A DNA stretch of 64,000 bases from Papaver somniferum. Its lineage: Eukaryota > Streptophyta > Magnoliopsida > Ranunculales > Papaveraceae. Made by a program: the position numbers and the translations under genes. The stretch is from assembly GCF_003573695.1 (NCBI RefSeq), contig NC_039362.1, positions 193,250,827-193,314,826 on the forward strand. The letters are read 5' to 3'. The notes beneath the pieces are model-generated. The model was not told where the DNA came from and did no database searches. It saw only the letters and a program-made list of their open reading frames with translations. This document shows, in pieces, positions 36,823 to 48,599 of this stretch (within the stretch, counting starts at the first letter, position 1; every line of letters begins with the position of its first letter).

Positions 36823-37553
36823 TGTCGCAGAAAATGAGTTATTTAATAAATGGATTTTTAGTCTTGGTGTGGTTTGATCTCATGACCTAAGGGTCTAAGG
36901 ATACTCACTCATTTTTGAGTGAATGAAATGGAACCTTTAGTCCCAAATTGTGGAAAACTAAAGAGGTGCTCCACTATATAATCATGTGTCCATGTATATG
37001 CCGATGCGCGTATACCATGCACCAAGTTCCTCTTTTACTCGTATTTATTTTTGGCGAATTTTTCTTTAGGAAATTAATTCCAAAAATATTTTCTTAAGAG
37101 TTTTATTTGTGGGAAATTCCTTTTTACGAGTTTTACTTGTTTTTAAAGAAAACCAAAACCTAACTTGATTTGCAAGTATCTCATCCTATAAATATGACTC
37201 GAAATTCTGTTTTCAAAACACACAAGCAACGACTATCTCTAGGTCTACTTTTCTTCTACTTCTTGTTTTTTTGTGTGGCGTTTTACTTCCATCTCTGTTG
37301 CTGAGTTCAAGAGTGGGTAACTTGCGTTGTGCTAACTCAAATTATATCGGGCAGTCTTATCCGAGACACATCTTCGCACATTGGGGTTTAGCATTACTTC
37401 AGAGTGTACCCGCGAACTAATGTATTAAGGACAGCTTGTTGAACCTGTGATTCTTCCCTCTTCAATTTGTTCGTGGTAGAGTTTTTTGATACGGTTCTTT
37501 ATATTTATTTTTGGTACATCTGACGTTTCTTCTATTGTTGCAAGATTCCAACA
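36823..37553. mobile_element. Solo LTR inserted in gene C
   Basis: A 731-bp segment starting TGTCGCAG and ending ATTCCAACA (TG...CA ends), flanked by 5-bp target duplications TATAA (36818-36822 and 37554-37558). The flanking gene sequence (gagtataTAA then gactgcggaaatg) is colinear with gene B (gaatatctaagactctgtgacatg). There is no internal retroelement sequence, so it is the product of LTR-LTR recombination. Confidence 0.85.
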
Positions 37554-37849
37554 TATAAGACTGCGGAAATGCGGCCAAGGTTAATACCGAAACAATTATG
37601 ACGATTTCAAAAGGTTGCCCTTTATTGAAGGAACTGAGCCTATCAAATTGTGAGGAGGTAGAGCTACAAGGATGGCAAGCTATTGATCAAAATTGCAAAA
37701 ATTTGGAACTCCTTCTGGTTTTTGAATGCAAAAAGTATTACAAACACACACCACTTAGAACGTAGAAAGTTACGTGATATGGGGTTTGAAGCTTTGCGCA
37801 ACAGGTGTAACAAGATTTCCAAATTCTTTGCAGATGGTGATGATAATTG

Positions 37850-37993
37850 GCAACAAGGGCGCTTAGGCGGTCTGACCACGCCGGCGGGACATCTAATGTC
37901 TGCAATACTCACGGTCTAAACGGTGCGATTAGCTCCCGCCCAAAACCACCCAACCCGAATAAAGGGAACAAATGATCATTTTCACCCGGTGGC
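37850..37993. mobile_element. Small 144-bp insertion with 8-bp flanking repeat (hAT-like MITE)
   Basis: Lies between direct repeats GATAATTG (37842-37849 and 37994-38001) in the 3' end of gene C; excision would restore the gtgatgataattgcac reading seen in paralogues. Ends are GCAACAAGGGC and, inverted, GCCACCGGGTG: weakly matched. The 8-bp duplication is the hAT size. It is GC-rich compared with its surroundings. Confidence 0.55.
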
Positions 37994-38029
37994 GATAATT
38001 GCACATTCCAACTGTGACGAGGTCATTGT

Positions 38030-38600
38030 CGTGACAACTCTTATATAAGGATGCACAGTGTGACCCTTGGATATTTTATCCATTAGTTGTTCTTTAATTA
38101 TTTTTCGTTAGTTTTTTATTTCTTATTTCCATATATGTTGCTTCAAAAAAAAAATCCATATATGTTTAATTATACTACACAAAATCTTGCAATGTTTATG
38201 AAAATCTGATATGATTGGAGTCATCGGACCTTCTGTTAATCTTAATATAAGAGAGTAGCTAGCTTAGCTAGGATACCTGCACTAATAATACTTCTCGAGG
38301 ATTTAACAACTTTCTTTCTAGAGATTATAACCGTATACCAATGAAATCGAATACATAAATTCTCAATTGAATTTCGGGACTACAAGTTACTTTGCAACAA
38401 GCAGTATGGATTGAGGAACTTGCAGATTCACTCGCCAAAAATCCAGGTGTGCATGGAATAAGCAATATGGATTGCGAATAACAACTTGAATTCAGCTCTC
38501 GCTTTCAAGAGATTAAGTTATCTGTTGTATTGTCTCTTTAGCAATTATGCGTCTTATAATTTTAGTATTTTAATTTTTATCTAATTTCATCATTGCATTG
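38030..38600. other. 3' flank of gene C
   Basis: No gene recognised. AT-rich; the first part matches the 3' flank of gene B (tcgtgacaactcttatataa against tcgtgacacctcttataagg). Confidence 0.45.
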
Positions 38601-38830
38601 CGACTTGGGTGAGCAGGAAACATCAAAAAGATAAATAGGATTTTGATTTCTATTGGCTTTAGTAGAGTGGATAATAAGTTTGTCATCCAATGACAAGCCC
38701 AAGTCATGATATTCAACGCCCCTGTATTGATGATGATGTCCACACCTCACAGTGTTATTATCTGAAGCAAAGATTTTCCAGAGACAATCCCTTTAACTTA
38801 AACAGGGTCATGAAATAACATTCACTAATA
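38600..38830 (+). pseudogene. Relic of a cluster leader region and first coding exon
   Basis: The sequence ttgcgacttgggtgagcagg, then catcaaaaagataaatagga, and later aagtttgtcatccaatgaca repeats the acceptor and first codons of the family (compare 29360-29420 and 38990-39060). Nothing of the F-box follows, so it is a truncated duplicate just upstream of gene D. Confidence 0.5.
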
Positions 38831-39034
38831 AGAACCTTTTTTCCCTAACCTGGAGAAGCCGCAGGTTAAAAAGACAGGATTTTTATGTCTGTCAATACTA
38901 ATGTTTTGAGTTGTACGATGTACCTACGCTTCCTTATTATAATAAGTTTCTCTTCATTTTAGTCTCACTATTGCATACCGATTTGGGTTTGCAGGTTAAA
39001 AAGACAGGATTTTCTGTTGGCTTTTGTAGAGTGG

Positions 39035-40179
39035 ATGATGAGTTTGTCATCCGATGACAAGTACTGCAACAAAGGGTTGGGTAAGATCTTAATTTCAAAT
39101 GCATTACAGACACGGCGAATGAATGAAACTGGTGATGAGCGCCCGTGTAAAATCGTAGAACTTTAACTTCTATCACAAATCTCCCTAGTGACTGTCTAAG
39201 TTTTATATTTAAGTGCCTAACGACTAAAGATGATCGTAATTCGTTTGGATTAACTTGTCGTCAATGGTTTCATATACAGAACAATAATCATGAATCCTTA
39301 TGGTCACAAGAGTATCCTAGAATTAGTCCTGAAATCTTTCCCATAGTTCTTTGTAAGTTGCTTACTCGATTCCAACACCTCAAATATTTGTCTCTAAGCG
39401 GTCGCCCTAAGATAACAGATTTTGTCACATTCAAGTCACAACTCTTTGAATCCAAAGTTCACTCTCTTTGCTTAGATGATAGATTTCAGTATTGGGATAT
39501 CGAATTATCTATATTGTTGTCTTGGTTCCCTCATTTGACACATATAAAGCTGCAATTCTCTCGCATTACTGATAAAGGTTCGGAGGCCGTAGCAAAATGT
39601 TGTTCATCTTTAAAGGTGGTTAACCTCTCATGGTGTCGCTCTATTACTGATTCAGGAATAAGTCTTCTCTTGCAAAACTGCAGCAAACTAGGTTCACTTT
39701 ATATTAACTCCTGCGGCAAGATAACAGGTATCGGCTTTTTTGGGTGTGCACATACCTTAACCCATCTTGAACTAGGCAGGTGCAAACTTAAACCAGAGGG
39801 GATTAACGCGATTGTTAGCGGTGGTGGGCTTAAATATCTAAGACTCACATCCTATGAGTTATCCAAGGTTGGAGAAGAATCTTTTAATACTGAAACAGTC
39901 ATGACTATTTCAAGAGGTTGTCCTTATCTAAAGGAGCTCATCCTAGCCAACTGTGAGGAGGTAGAGCTAGAAGCATGGGAATCTATTGGTCGGAATTGCA
40001 ACTACTTGGAATTCCTTTACGTATATGGGCGTAGAAAATTATGTGATCTAGGGTTGGAAGCTCTGTTAAACAGGTGTAATAAGCTTTTAAGGTTATTTGT
40101 TGATGGTGAGAATAGTTGTAGCAGCTCTGCTCTTAAACTTGTCAAGCGCAAAAAACCCAATGTGACATTCCGTAGTTAA
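39035..40179 (+). pseudogene. FBL12-like F-box/LRR protein, gene D, single N-terminal frameshift
   Basis: It starts at ATG 39035 (MMSLSSDDKYCNKGLGKILI, then MNETGDERPCKI). The frame is lost near 39152, where one base is missing (aaaatc-gtagaac against aaaatccgtagaacc in gene A), and ends at a nearby TAA. In the other frame, the sequence is open without interruption from 39151 to the stop at 40177-40179: F-box (SITNLPSDCLSFIFKCLTTK, NSFGLTCRQWFHIQNNN), then LRRs including MLTRF-like LLTRFQHLKYLSLSGRP, RITDKGSEAVAKCCSSLKVV, KITGIGFFGCAHTLTHLELG, LKPEGINAIVSGGGLKYLRL and a normal C-terminus (SALKLVKRKKPNVTFRS). No in-frame Met lies before the F-box after the lesion. One base separates it from a full-length gene, so a recent mutation or an assembly error are both possible. 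Confidence 0.8.
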
Positions 40180-40813
40180 TTTTATACAATCTTGCAATAC
40201 ATGCAAAGCTTAGAAGACTTTTAATCGATTGTTGTTTTCATTTTTTCGTGTTTCAATTTTAAAACCCTCTGCTGGCAACTTGGTGTGATTATTTTCGTAG
40301 ATCAGTTTGATATTCGAATGAGTTTTCATTGTTTAATTAAATTTGTTTATTTACACAAGATTATTGGTCTGAAATTCAAATTAGCGGTTTCCAGATAACT
40401 TATTATGCTTTAGCTTTACTAATTGATTCTAATTCCATTTAGCCAGTTTGGAGCAGTCTGATTCGATGCATATCTCATGCTCTCAAATCCTTATAGTGTT
40501 GCATTCTGTGGTTAGGAAAATCTTTTAAGGTACGAGCTAGGAATACATCTATGGTTAGGCATTTTTATTTATTTATTTATTCTGCCAAGAAGTAGGAATA
40601 CATCTGTATTCTGTGGTTAGGCAATGAATAAAAACGAATTGTTGCCATAAATCATAATAAATTGTGGCTATTTTTATTTATTTATTTATTCTGCCAAGAA
40701 GTAGGAATACATCTGTATTCTGTGGTTAGGCAATGAATAAAAACGAATTGTTGCCATAAATCATAATAAATTGTGGCTCGTATTTAAGCCTGCAGAGAAA
40801 CATCCGAATGTTT
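40180..40813. repeat. 3' flank of gene D with a tandem duplication
   Basis: A unit of about 113 bp (tttttatttatttatttatt, ctgccaagaagtaggaatac, aaaacgaattgttgccataa) occurs twice head to tail at about 40560-40671 and 40672-40778. Upstream, 40437-40560 resembles 62690-62820 (ttagccagtttggagcagtc), showing that gene-D-type 3' flank is also present beyond the copia element at the right of the window. Confidence 0.6.
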
Positions 40814-41439
40814 TGTTGGGTGCAATAATCAAAAACAAGGAAAAATCAAATAAGCAAAAGTTATTGATACTTAGCTCCTTTATAATGGAAGTGATCGATT
40901 TGATGAATTGAACGAGCTCCCCATATCTCCGCAACAACAATAAGGAAAACTTTGGAAAAACAGAGTGAGTCACGTGTTCAACACGTTGCCCTTAAGACAT
41001 TAGCGCCTGGCTACACTCAAGAGTGATGCTATAGCCCTCACAGGACGGATATCTCCAGAATAAAACACCCTACCACACCTACTACTAGCATATGTAGTAG
41101 ATGCTCAACTTGAGGTTGGCAACTCCGAAAAAACCATAAAGGAAAATTTTGAACACTTGAGAAAACAATATAAAATGTTTTTTCCCTTAAGGGTTCCTCT
41201 AAACATAGAGCAACTCCTTTCCCATAGATTTTACAAAAGTAGTGAATTTGTTTATATAACTGACAAATACAACTTAAGAAGAAAAACTCCCCGATGTGGG
41301 ACTAAATTAAAACTACTAAAAATTGGAAACTCCACAATGTGGGACTAATAAGTTTCATTCACAAAAGACTAAGAAAACAATAAATTATAATTTTTATTAA
41401 AACTTTAAAAAATTAATTTTTATTAATCGTTTTCCAACA
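40814..41439 (-). repeat. LTR of the 40.8-46.7 kb copia element (3' LTR in element orientation)
   Basis: 626 bp, closely similar to 45918-46652. It has two copies of the gggactaa-type motif (tccccgatgtgggactaaat and ccacaatgtgggactaataa). Confidence 0.85.
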
Positions 41440-44400
41440 ATCCCCCACATGAATGAAAACTCAATAAAACATGAAAACACAGATAGATCTTGGTAAATCA
41501 ACATCCCAATCTAACGATCCAAACAGACTGATCGTGCAAGTGTTGAAATCATACTAGTCATTTCTACGTCCTCTCCCTCACACAAAAGTGTGTTGACCCC
41601 AGGGTCGTACTATGGATTGCACAAATCATAATAGCATTGAGAGCTTTCATCTTTAGTTCTCACATGGTGAGACTATAGGTATCTTTCACCAAAGTGAAAA
41701 AGCATGAACTAGTGAACCCTTAGTGACCTTTAGGTCCTAAGTTCCAGTAATACCAAAACTATCAAAATGAAAATCACATAAAAAGCGCAGGAAATACCAT
41801 TTTAGGCAGAGGTGTCCATGAGGTCTTAAATCCTTGCTTAGTGAGATATTACCTGAATTACTTGCTAGAGACAGTGAACTATGTCTTGAACTGCTAGCAT
41901 TTGATGTAATTCGCGATAACAACCACGGGTGATATCTCCAAGATTGCTGCCAAGCTCGTGCCGTTTTGTCCAATTTGGCCCTGGACATATCCTGTTTCTC
42001 ATAATGCTCTAGAGAAGCAAAGATCATATTCTCATAGGAAGCGGCCCACTTCTTCATTCAGATAAGTGAGTTTCCATAAAGAGTGTTACTGCTACACCCC
42101 ACTTCAATCTTAAATTGAAACTATAGAACTCATTAAGACTTCTTAAAAGTCATCATTCACATGCAGTCACACTATCACGTCTACACCATAGGGAAGGGAC
42201 AGAGAATAAAATTCTCAGATAATGTTTACCTTTACCCACCACAAATTAGTTGTCTCGTTCGAAACCTTGATCTTGGGATCTCCAGTCAGCAAGGTTGAGT
42301 ATCCTTCATGGCAAGTTTAATTTATGAGCTTAAGCCCCTTCCCCTCGATGCATTTCTAACTATCTCTTGGGATAAACCTTTCGTCAAAGGTTGCGCGATA
42401 TTCTCCTTGGAATTTATCCAATCAATGGAAATAGCGCCGATTGAGGTTAGTTATTTTTAGCTTTAGCTATTATAACTTGGCTAACACAATATATAGATAT
42501 AGCTGGCACAAGCCTATGCCAGAGAGGAATGTCTTCTAAAAATCATCTTAGGCACTCGGCCCCCTCTCGTGCTTTATCTAACTCAATACTCTCAGATTCC
42601 ATAATGAATTGAGAAATATATGTTTATTTGTAAATCTTCCAAAAACAAACCCTCATGCTAGAGTGAAACATATCCACTCGTACACTTAGACTCCTCTGAG
42701 TCAACTATCCAGTTTACATCACAAAGTCCCTCAAGGACAACAAGATACCTTTCATAAATCAAATAAAAGGTAATAGAGTATTTTAGGTACCATAATCTCT
42801 ACTCAGTGCATCTGAATGCTATTGTTGTGGACTACAATTATATATACTTAACTTACTCACAATATAGGCAATGTCTGGACTCTTACAGTTCACTAAATTC
42901 ATCAGACATCCTATAAATCTTGAGTATTCAAGTTAAGATACTTCATTACCCTTTTTTCCTTGAGTCTGCAAGAATAATCGTACAAAGTACAAGCAGGCTT
43001 ACAATCACACTGATTGTATCTCTTAAGCACAAATTCAACATAATGAGAATGACTAAGACTACATATGTTAGATTATTTTCTAATCCTCATCCCTAAGATT
43101 ACATCAACATGGCCTTAGTCTTTCAAGTCAACGTTCTCATTCAGTGCATGTTTTTAGTGGAATTAATCACATCTATGTTTGTATCAAGTATAAGCATTTC
43201 ATCAACATACAAGCATACAATCACACAGGCATCCTTAACAAGTTACTTGTAAATATACTTATCAGATTCATTAACTTAAATCCACTACACATTATCACAT
43301 GATCAAATTTTCCACGTCCCTGTTTACGTGCTTATTTTATAAACCAGACAAAATTTTGTTCAAATTACAAACTTTGTCATCATAACCTTTCACTACAAGG
43401 TCCTCAGGTTGGTCTATGTAAATTTCTTTATCTAATTCACAATTTTAGAAAAGTTGTCTTAACATCTATTTGATGTATCTCTAATTTGTTTATGACAGCA
43501 ATAAAAATTAGCATCTGAACGGAAGTAAATCTCTTCACATGTGAATAAGAATCAAGGAAATATACACCTTCTTTTAGTTTATATCCTTTAGCTACCAACT
43601 TAGCCTAATATTTTTCCACAGTTTCATATACCTAATGTTTCCTCATAAAGACTCGTTTACATCTCATGGTCTTACTCCCTGGAGGTAAACTGTAAACCTC
43701 CCAAGTCAGGTTCCGACAGACTGAGTCCATTTCACTTAATGAAGCTTCTTACCAGAATGGGGTTTCAGTAGATATCAAGGCTTCTTTACAATTCCAGGGC
43801 TTAGACTAAGCTAGGCATGTTATGAAGTCAGCTTCATAAGAAGTCTCAAGTCTAATTTTTTTACTTCTCTTAGGCTCAACCTTAACTTCATCTTCCTTTA
43901 AGATAAGTTCTGACTATTTGAAAATAAATCTAGGGGATCAACAACACATCTCTAATGAGGTACAGGTTTAAGAATAAACATGTTCAAGGAACTCAGCATC
44001 CCTAGATTATGTAATAGTATTCACAACAAAGTCAGAAAAATCACACCAAAGTATGAAAAATCAGAACACACAACCAAAAATCTATATGTAGAAGTATACT
44101 CAGCATACCCTATATGAAGACACAATCAACATTTTTGGTTTCTATCTAGTTCTGTTAGGAAGAGGAATGACAATCTTAGTCAAACACAGCAACACTTTGA
44201 CGCATTCATAAGAAGGTCATCTACCTTTCCATAAATCATATGGAGTTTCATCTGATCCTTAAGGGTACTATATTCAGGATATACTAGTTAAGAGGACTGC
44301 CTCCCCCCACAAGGCCACAGGTAATCCTGAACTAATCAACATGGCAATTATCATCTTCTTAAGGATACAGTTGTTATGTTCAAGGATTCTAATTATTTTT

Positions 44401-45917
44401 GAACTTCAAGTTTATACATCATAAGGCTTTTAAGGCATCATCCTTATCCCTAAGAAAGTATACAAAATAGTACCTCGTACAATCATCCACGAAAGTTATA
44501 AACCATCTTTTACTATAGTGGTTTTGGGTTGAACTCATGTCAACTAGGCCTAACTGAATTAATTCTAAGGGCTTAGAATTACTCTGAACATTTTTGCTAA
44601 AAGATTTTATAGCATATTCATTTCACTTTTGTGTTCAAGATCCAAACTAAATTTGGGTACGTAGCATATGCTAGGCAGTTTATGCATTGACTTATAATTT
44701 TACGGTTCCAAGTCTACCATGCAAAACATTCAAAGACACACAAAAGAAAGCACAAGAATCAACTATGTTCACTTCATCAGATTTTCCTTTAAACTTATAT
44801 AGACCCTAAGTCCTATAACTGTTGCCTAAAAAATCAATGCCCTTAGTTATAACAAGTTTTCCACATTTAATTAAGATCTTAAATCTTTTACCATCTTCAA
44901 GAGAACAAGATACAAGATTCTTTCATATGCTCGGAACATGAAAACTTCATTCAGTGTGAGAATATTACAGATATGAGTTTATGCTCGACCTTTCCTTTTT
45001 ATGCAACCTCTGTCGCAGATGAGTTACTCATATAGAGTTTCTCGACATCCCTTATCCTCTGATAAGAGGTGAACAAGTCTCTGTTTCAACAAACATACTT
45101 ATTGGCTCCAGAGTCCACCCACCAGTCTCTCACATTGGTTATTAAAATAACTTCCGACATCATGTCAATGAACTCGTTATAATTTGTTTCAGCTAAATTA
45201 GCATTAACTTTCTACTTATTAATGTTTTATGTCGTCTAAACTTTACTGCCATATGGCCAGGAATTTTACAAACATAACAATCACCCTTAATTAAAGTAAT
45301 GCCGGATTCAGTTTTACGAAACATACCTTTCTTATGAAGACTACGCTTAGAGTTGTGTTTGATGTTCTCTCCTTTGACAGATTTGGAAGACTTGTGTTCA
45401 TCCACATGCGCCTGGTAGCCATGTTCCTTTTCAATTTCATGTCACAAACTTCGTTTATAATCTGACCACGGATACGGTAATTTCCCAATCACCTAATACA
45501 CCACATCTCACAAACCTTAGTTCAGATAAAATATGAGTTTTGAAGATAATATCTATATTTATAAACTTCGTTTGAACCACCATATTAAAAAAAATCATGG
45601 TTACCCCATAAAAACTACTTTAGTTAACAACAAAATTCTGCCCGTCAGAATTTTTCAGGAACGTTTCTCTGTTTTGTAAAATATCAAAAAAATACTTTTA
45701 CAACTCCAAAAATTCTGAAATTTTACGTGGGTAACTATCAGGATATATACTACGTTGTGTAAAAGGGTTCATCGAAATTCCTTCTAGGTTAATAGATAAA
45801 CTCGAAACTCTACAGCTGACCAAAAATTCGTTTTTGTTTTTCACTCCACAATTAACATCCATGATTCACAAACCAACCAACCATTTTCAATTATTACAAA
45901 TTCTAATGTCTTAAGAT

Positions 45918-46652
45918 TGATGGGTGCAATAATAAAAAACAAGAAAAAATCAAATAAGCAAAAGTTATTGATACTTAGCTCCTTTATAATGGAAGTGATC
46001 GATTTGATGAATTGGACGAGCTCCCCATATCTCCGCAACAACAACAAGGAAAAACTTTGGAAAAACAGAGTGAGTTACGTGTTCAACACGTTAGCGCCCG
46101 GCTACACTCAAGAGTGATGCTATAGCCCTCACAGGACGAATATCTCCAGGATAAAACACCCTACTACACCTACTACTAGCATATGTAGTAGATGCTCAAC
46201 TTGAGCTTGGCAGCTCCGAAAAAACCATAAAGGAAAATTTCGAACACTTAAAACAATATAAAATGTTTTTCCCTTAAGGGTCCTTCTAAATATAGAGCAA
46301 CTCCTTTCCCATGGATTTTACAAAAGTAGTGAATTTGTTTATATAATTGACAAATACAACTTAAGAAGAAAAACTCCCCGATGTGGGACTAAAAGGTTTA
46401 TATAGTTTCTTAAAACTACTAAAAATTGGAAACTCTACAATGTGGGACTGAAAAGTTTATATAGTTTTTTAAAACTACTAAAATTGGAAACTCTACAATG
46501 TGGGACTAAAAGGTTTATATAGTTTCTTAAAACTACTAAAATTGGAAACTCCACAATGTGGGACTAATAAATTTCATTCACAAAAGAAAATAGTAAATTA
46601 TAATTTTTATTAAAACTTTAAAAAATTATTTTTTATTAATCGTTTTCCAACA
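45918..46652 (-). repeat. LTR of the 40.8-46.7 kb copia element (5' LTR in element orientation)
   Basis: 735 bp. It is longer than its partner because a unit of about 60 bp (ggtttatatagtttcttaaa followed by actactaaaattggaaactc) is repeated in tandem three times at about 46395-46565, whereas the partner has it once in shortened form. Confidence 0.85.
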
Positions 46653-46657
46653 TGTTT

Positions 46658-47240
46658 TTACAAAGGATTCCCTGTTTGTAAGGTACGATTTTGCATGCAT
46701 ATGCTTTAGTGAACCAGTTCAGTATTTTCTGTAATTTTTCGATATATTCTAATGATTCTGGACATATATACTGCAGATTTCCATACTTCTTAACCAGCCT
46801 CTGCATATCTGTAGGGACAACTGCTGCGACTATTACCTACTTGTGGTCCTAAGATTTAGTAGTCCCTCCACTACCCGAGTAAGTGGTTTTGGAACTTAAC
46901 GCACATTTTCTCCAATTTGGGTCACTCCTCTCTTACGGGTTGGGGGCTAAGAAATGTTCTATACAGAATGTGACTGCCTAAACATATTTTCCGTTGAACC
47001 AAGTCTTCATATGTGTTGATGTTGCTCTATTCGAGATATACATTGAGTTCTCTCACCGATTATTGTCATGTGAATTTTATGCAGTTATTAAATAATGTAT
47101 GTGCACAAGATACCCATAAAGACAAAGCATCAGCAACTCATGGTGGTGGTAGTGGGCTTTAGATTCGCAGAATACGAAAAAGCAGAATATGAAAAGCAGC
47201 TGCAAATGATTAAATGTACTCTCTGGTTTAACTTGATGCA
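46658..47240. other. Intergenic, no gene seen
   Basis: Native DNA to the right of the copia insertion. The plus-strand ORF 47095-47379 overlaps the opposite-strand F-box relic and is not supported. Confidence 0.4.
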
Positions 47241-47389
47241 TGCATGTCTGCTTCAAGATGAGTTAAGGTCCGTGGACACCCGATACCAAGTCTACAGAGA
47301 GTTCGTAGGAATTGTCAAAGAAAAACCTTATTCCTTGGTCATTAATCAAGCGATACGTAGAGAGGATAATTTTGTATAAGATGGGCGAT

Positions 47390-47910
47390 ATATTATGTAA
47401 TATTAGAGATGCCAAACGAGGGAACCAAGAAAACATTAAGGATAATATTTTATCTGAATTCTCATAGCGATATTTTAAGTGCAAACTTAGAACTTTGGAT
47501 TCAAAGAATGGTGGGTTTGATGTATAAAAATCTGTTATCTAAGGGATATCATCTAGAGACAAATGTTTGAGACGCTGGAATCGATTCAACAACTTACAAA
47601 GAACTGCAAGAAAGCTTTCATCGTGACTATTACGATAACGATAAAATAAATAATCAAGATTGTTGTTTTGAATGCGAAGCCATTGGTGACAAGTTAATCC
47701 AAAGGATCTGCCATCATCTCCTGCAGTATTTTGACTATTAAATATATTACTTAAACAGTCATCAGGGAGGTTTGTGATAGAAGTTGAAATTCTGCGGATT
47801 TTGCACGGACGGTCATCACCATCACCGTTTGCCCCTTGTTGTAATGCTTTTGAAGTAGGAATCTTGCCCGACCGTTTTTTGTACTTATCATTGGATAACA
47901 AACTCATCAT
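47390..47910 (-). pseudogene. FBL12-like F-box/LRR fragment, gene E, minus strand
   Basis: A fifth family member, opposite in orientation to the cluster. From ATG 47910 it reads MMSLLSNDKYKKRSGKIPTS, then the F-box (SITNLPDDCLSNIFNSQNTA, RSFGLTCHQWLRIQNNN) and RFQRLKHLSLDDIP followed by TAG at 47539-47537, where gene D has the Lys codon of PKITDF. The same frame goes on (ITDFYTSNPPFFESKVLSLH, ILSLMFSWFPRLASLILHNI) and then leaves the family; no later LRR is present. The larger open frame upstream to 48021 probably includes intron or leader sequence. Confidence 0.75.
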
Positions 47911-47914
47911 GTTG

Positions 47915-48580
47915 ACACTTGACACCACCAAAAAAGCGAAAAAAAATCCTTTCCTGTAAATCAAAGTAAATGCGTACCTATAAAAAACACGTAGTAAGAA
48001 AATAAATACCTTAGGCTTCATCTTAGGGCTATTCTTAGGGATAAATAGAAATTGCAGAGAACTTGAACTTTCCCTTGGACGGGTGAAAGTTACTCGGATT
48101 ATGTCGTGTGGGCTAATTCACCGGGCCTCATGTTGTACTCTTTCCACGTACATTGAACTTCTTACCCTTGATAAAGGATAAGGGGAACACTTTAGGGTTT
48201 TTTTTGTAAAATCTCTCATTCTCACTGAACCTAACTAAAAACATCGCCGTTTTCTTCTCTCTGTTTTTTATCTCTAGAATCCAGAAGCTCAAATGGATAA
48301 TTGGAAACATTATTTTCACATCTACCTATATAGTCAAGAATCTATCACCATAATGATTTCTCCTCTCAAAAATAAGTTGGATACGGCTTAGATTAATTGA
48401 AAATCAGTTGCCAGGAAAGAATACCCTGGTTGTGTTCATCAATAAGTCAGAGGTCTTAAATGTTCTATTGGTCTTATTCTGTTCACCCACTGTATAAGGT
48501 ATATAATCTCCCTCGAGCTTCAACTGATGCTGTTGCCCCAGTGGATTACAAATCTAAATAAAGATTCGAACAGACTGGAA
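47915..48580. other. Upstream of gene E, intergenic
   Basis: No gene. It includes the presumed leader of gene E and AT-rich DNA up to the CACTA terminus. Confidence 0.4.
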
Positions 48581-48599
48581 TATTCACTACAAGAAAAAC

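Larger units (their letters stand above)
36010..38030 (+). pseudogene. FBL12-like F-box/LRR protein, gene C, frameshifted and split by two insertions
   Basis: The start is chosen at ATG 36010 (MLSSSSNNMSNKDLGKNEIS), after the leader-intron acceptor. The frame runs through the F-box (YIRNLPAESLHLIFKCLKTR, RNSFGLACRQWHHIQNNS) to about 36480. A deletion and frame change there move the reading to 36486 onward (MFFSWFPHLTSVSLLRFGIT, SITDSGISFLLQNCRKLSTL, NNITGIGFLGCPQTLTQVEA). The gene is then interrupted after GGLEYI by a 731-bp solo LTR at 36823-37553. LRR sequence resumes at about 37585 (ETIMTISKGCPLLKELSLSN, GWQAIDQNCKNLELLLVFEC), a filler of about 25 bp follows near 37735, and ERRKLRDMGFEALRNRCNKI leads to a second insertion of 144 bp (37850-37993). 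The remaining 3' end lies at about 38002-38030. It is clearly dead. Confidence 0.82.
40814..46652 (-). mobile_element. Copia-type LTR retrotransposon, decayed, minus orientation
   Basis: Bounded by LTRs at 40814-41439 and 45918-46652 (TGTTGG... and ...CCAACA ends) and by 5-bp target duplications TGTTT (40809-40813 and 46653-46657). A purine tract (gtgggggatt on the minus strand) abuts the LTR at 41440, giving minus-strand transcription. Internal remnants read in minus order: a zinc knuckle (GDCYVCKIPGHMAVKF, about 45275-45230), a protease motif (WWVDSGA, near 45120), and the RNase H end (ADPFTKGLSQEIV-like, near 42380). Stops and frameshifts are everywhere; no long open frame remains. The two LTRs differ in length by about 109 bp. 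A standard tRNA-Met primer site is not visible next to the LTR at 45917. Confidence 0.85.

Noticed and set aside
41157..41348. Plus-strand ORF of 63 codons (and 45917-46117)
   Set aside because: Inside the copia LTRs; chance frames in repeated non-coding sequence.
47095..47379. Plus-strand ORF of 94 codons
   Set aside because: Unrecognised and overlapping the antisense F-box relic; no supporting context.
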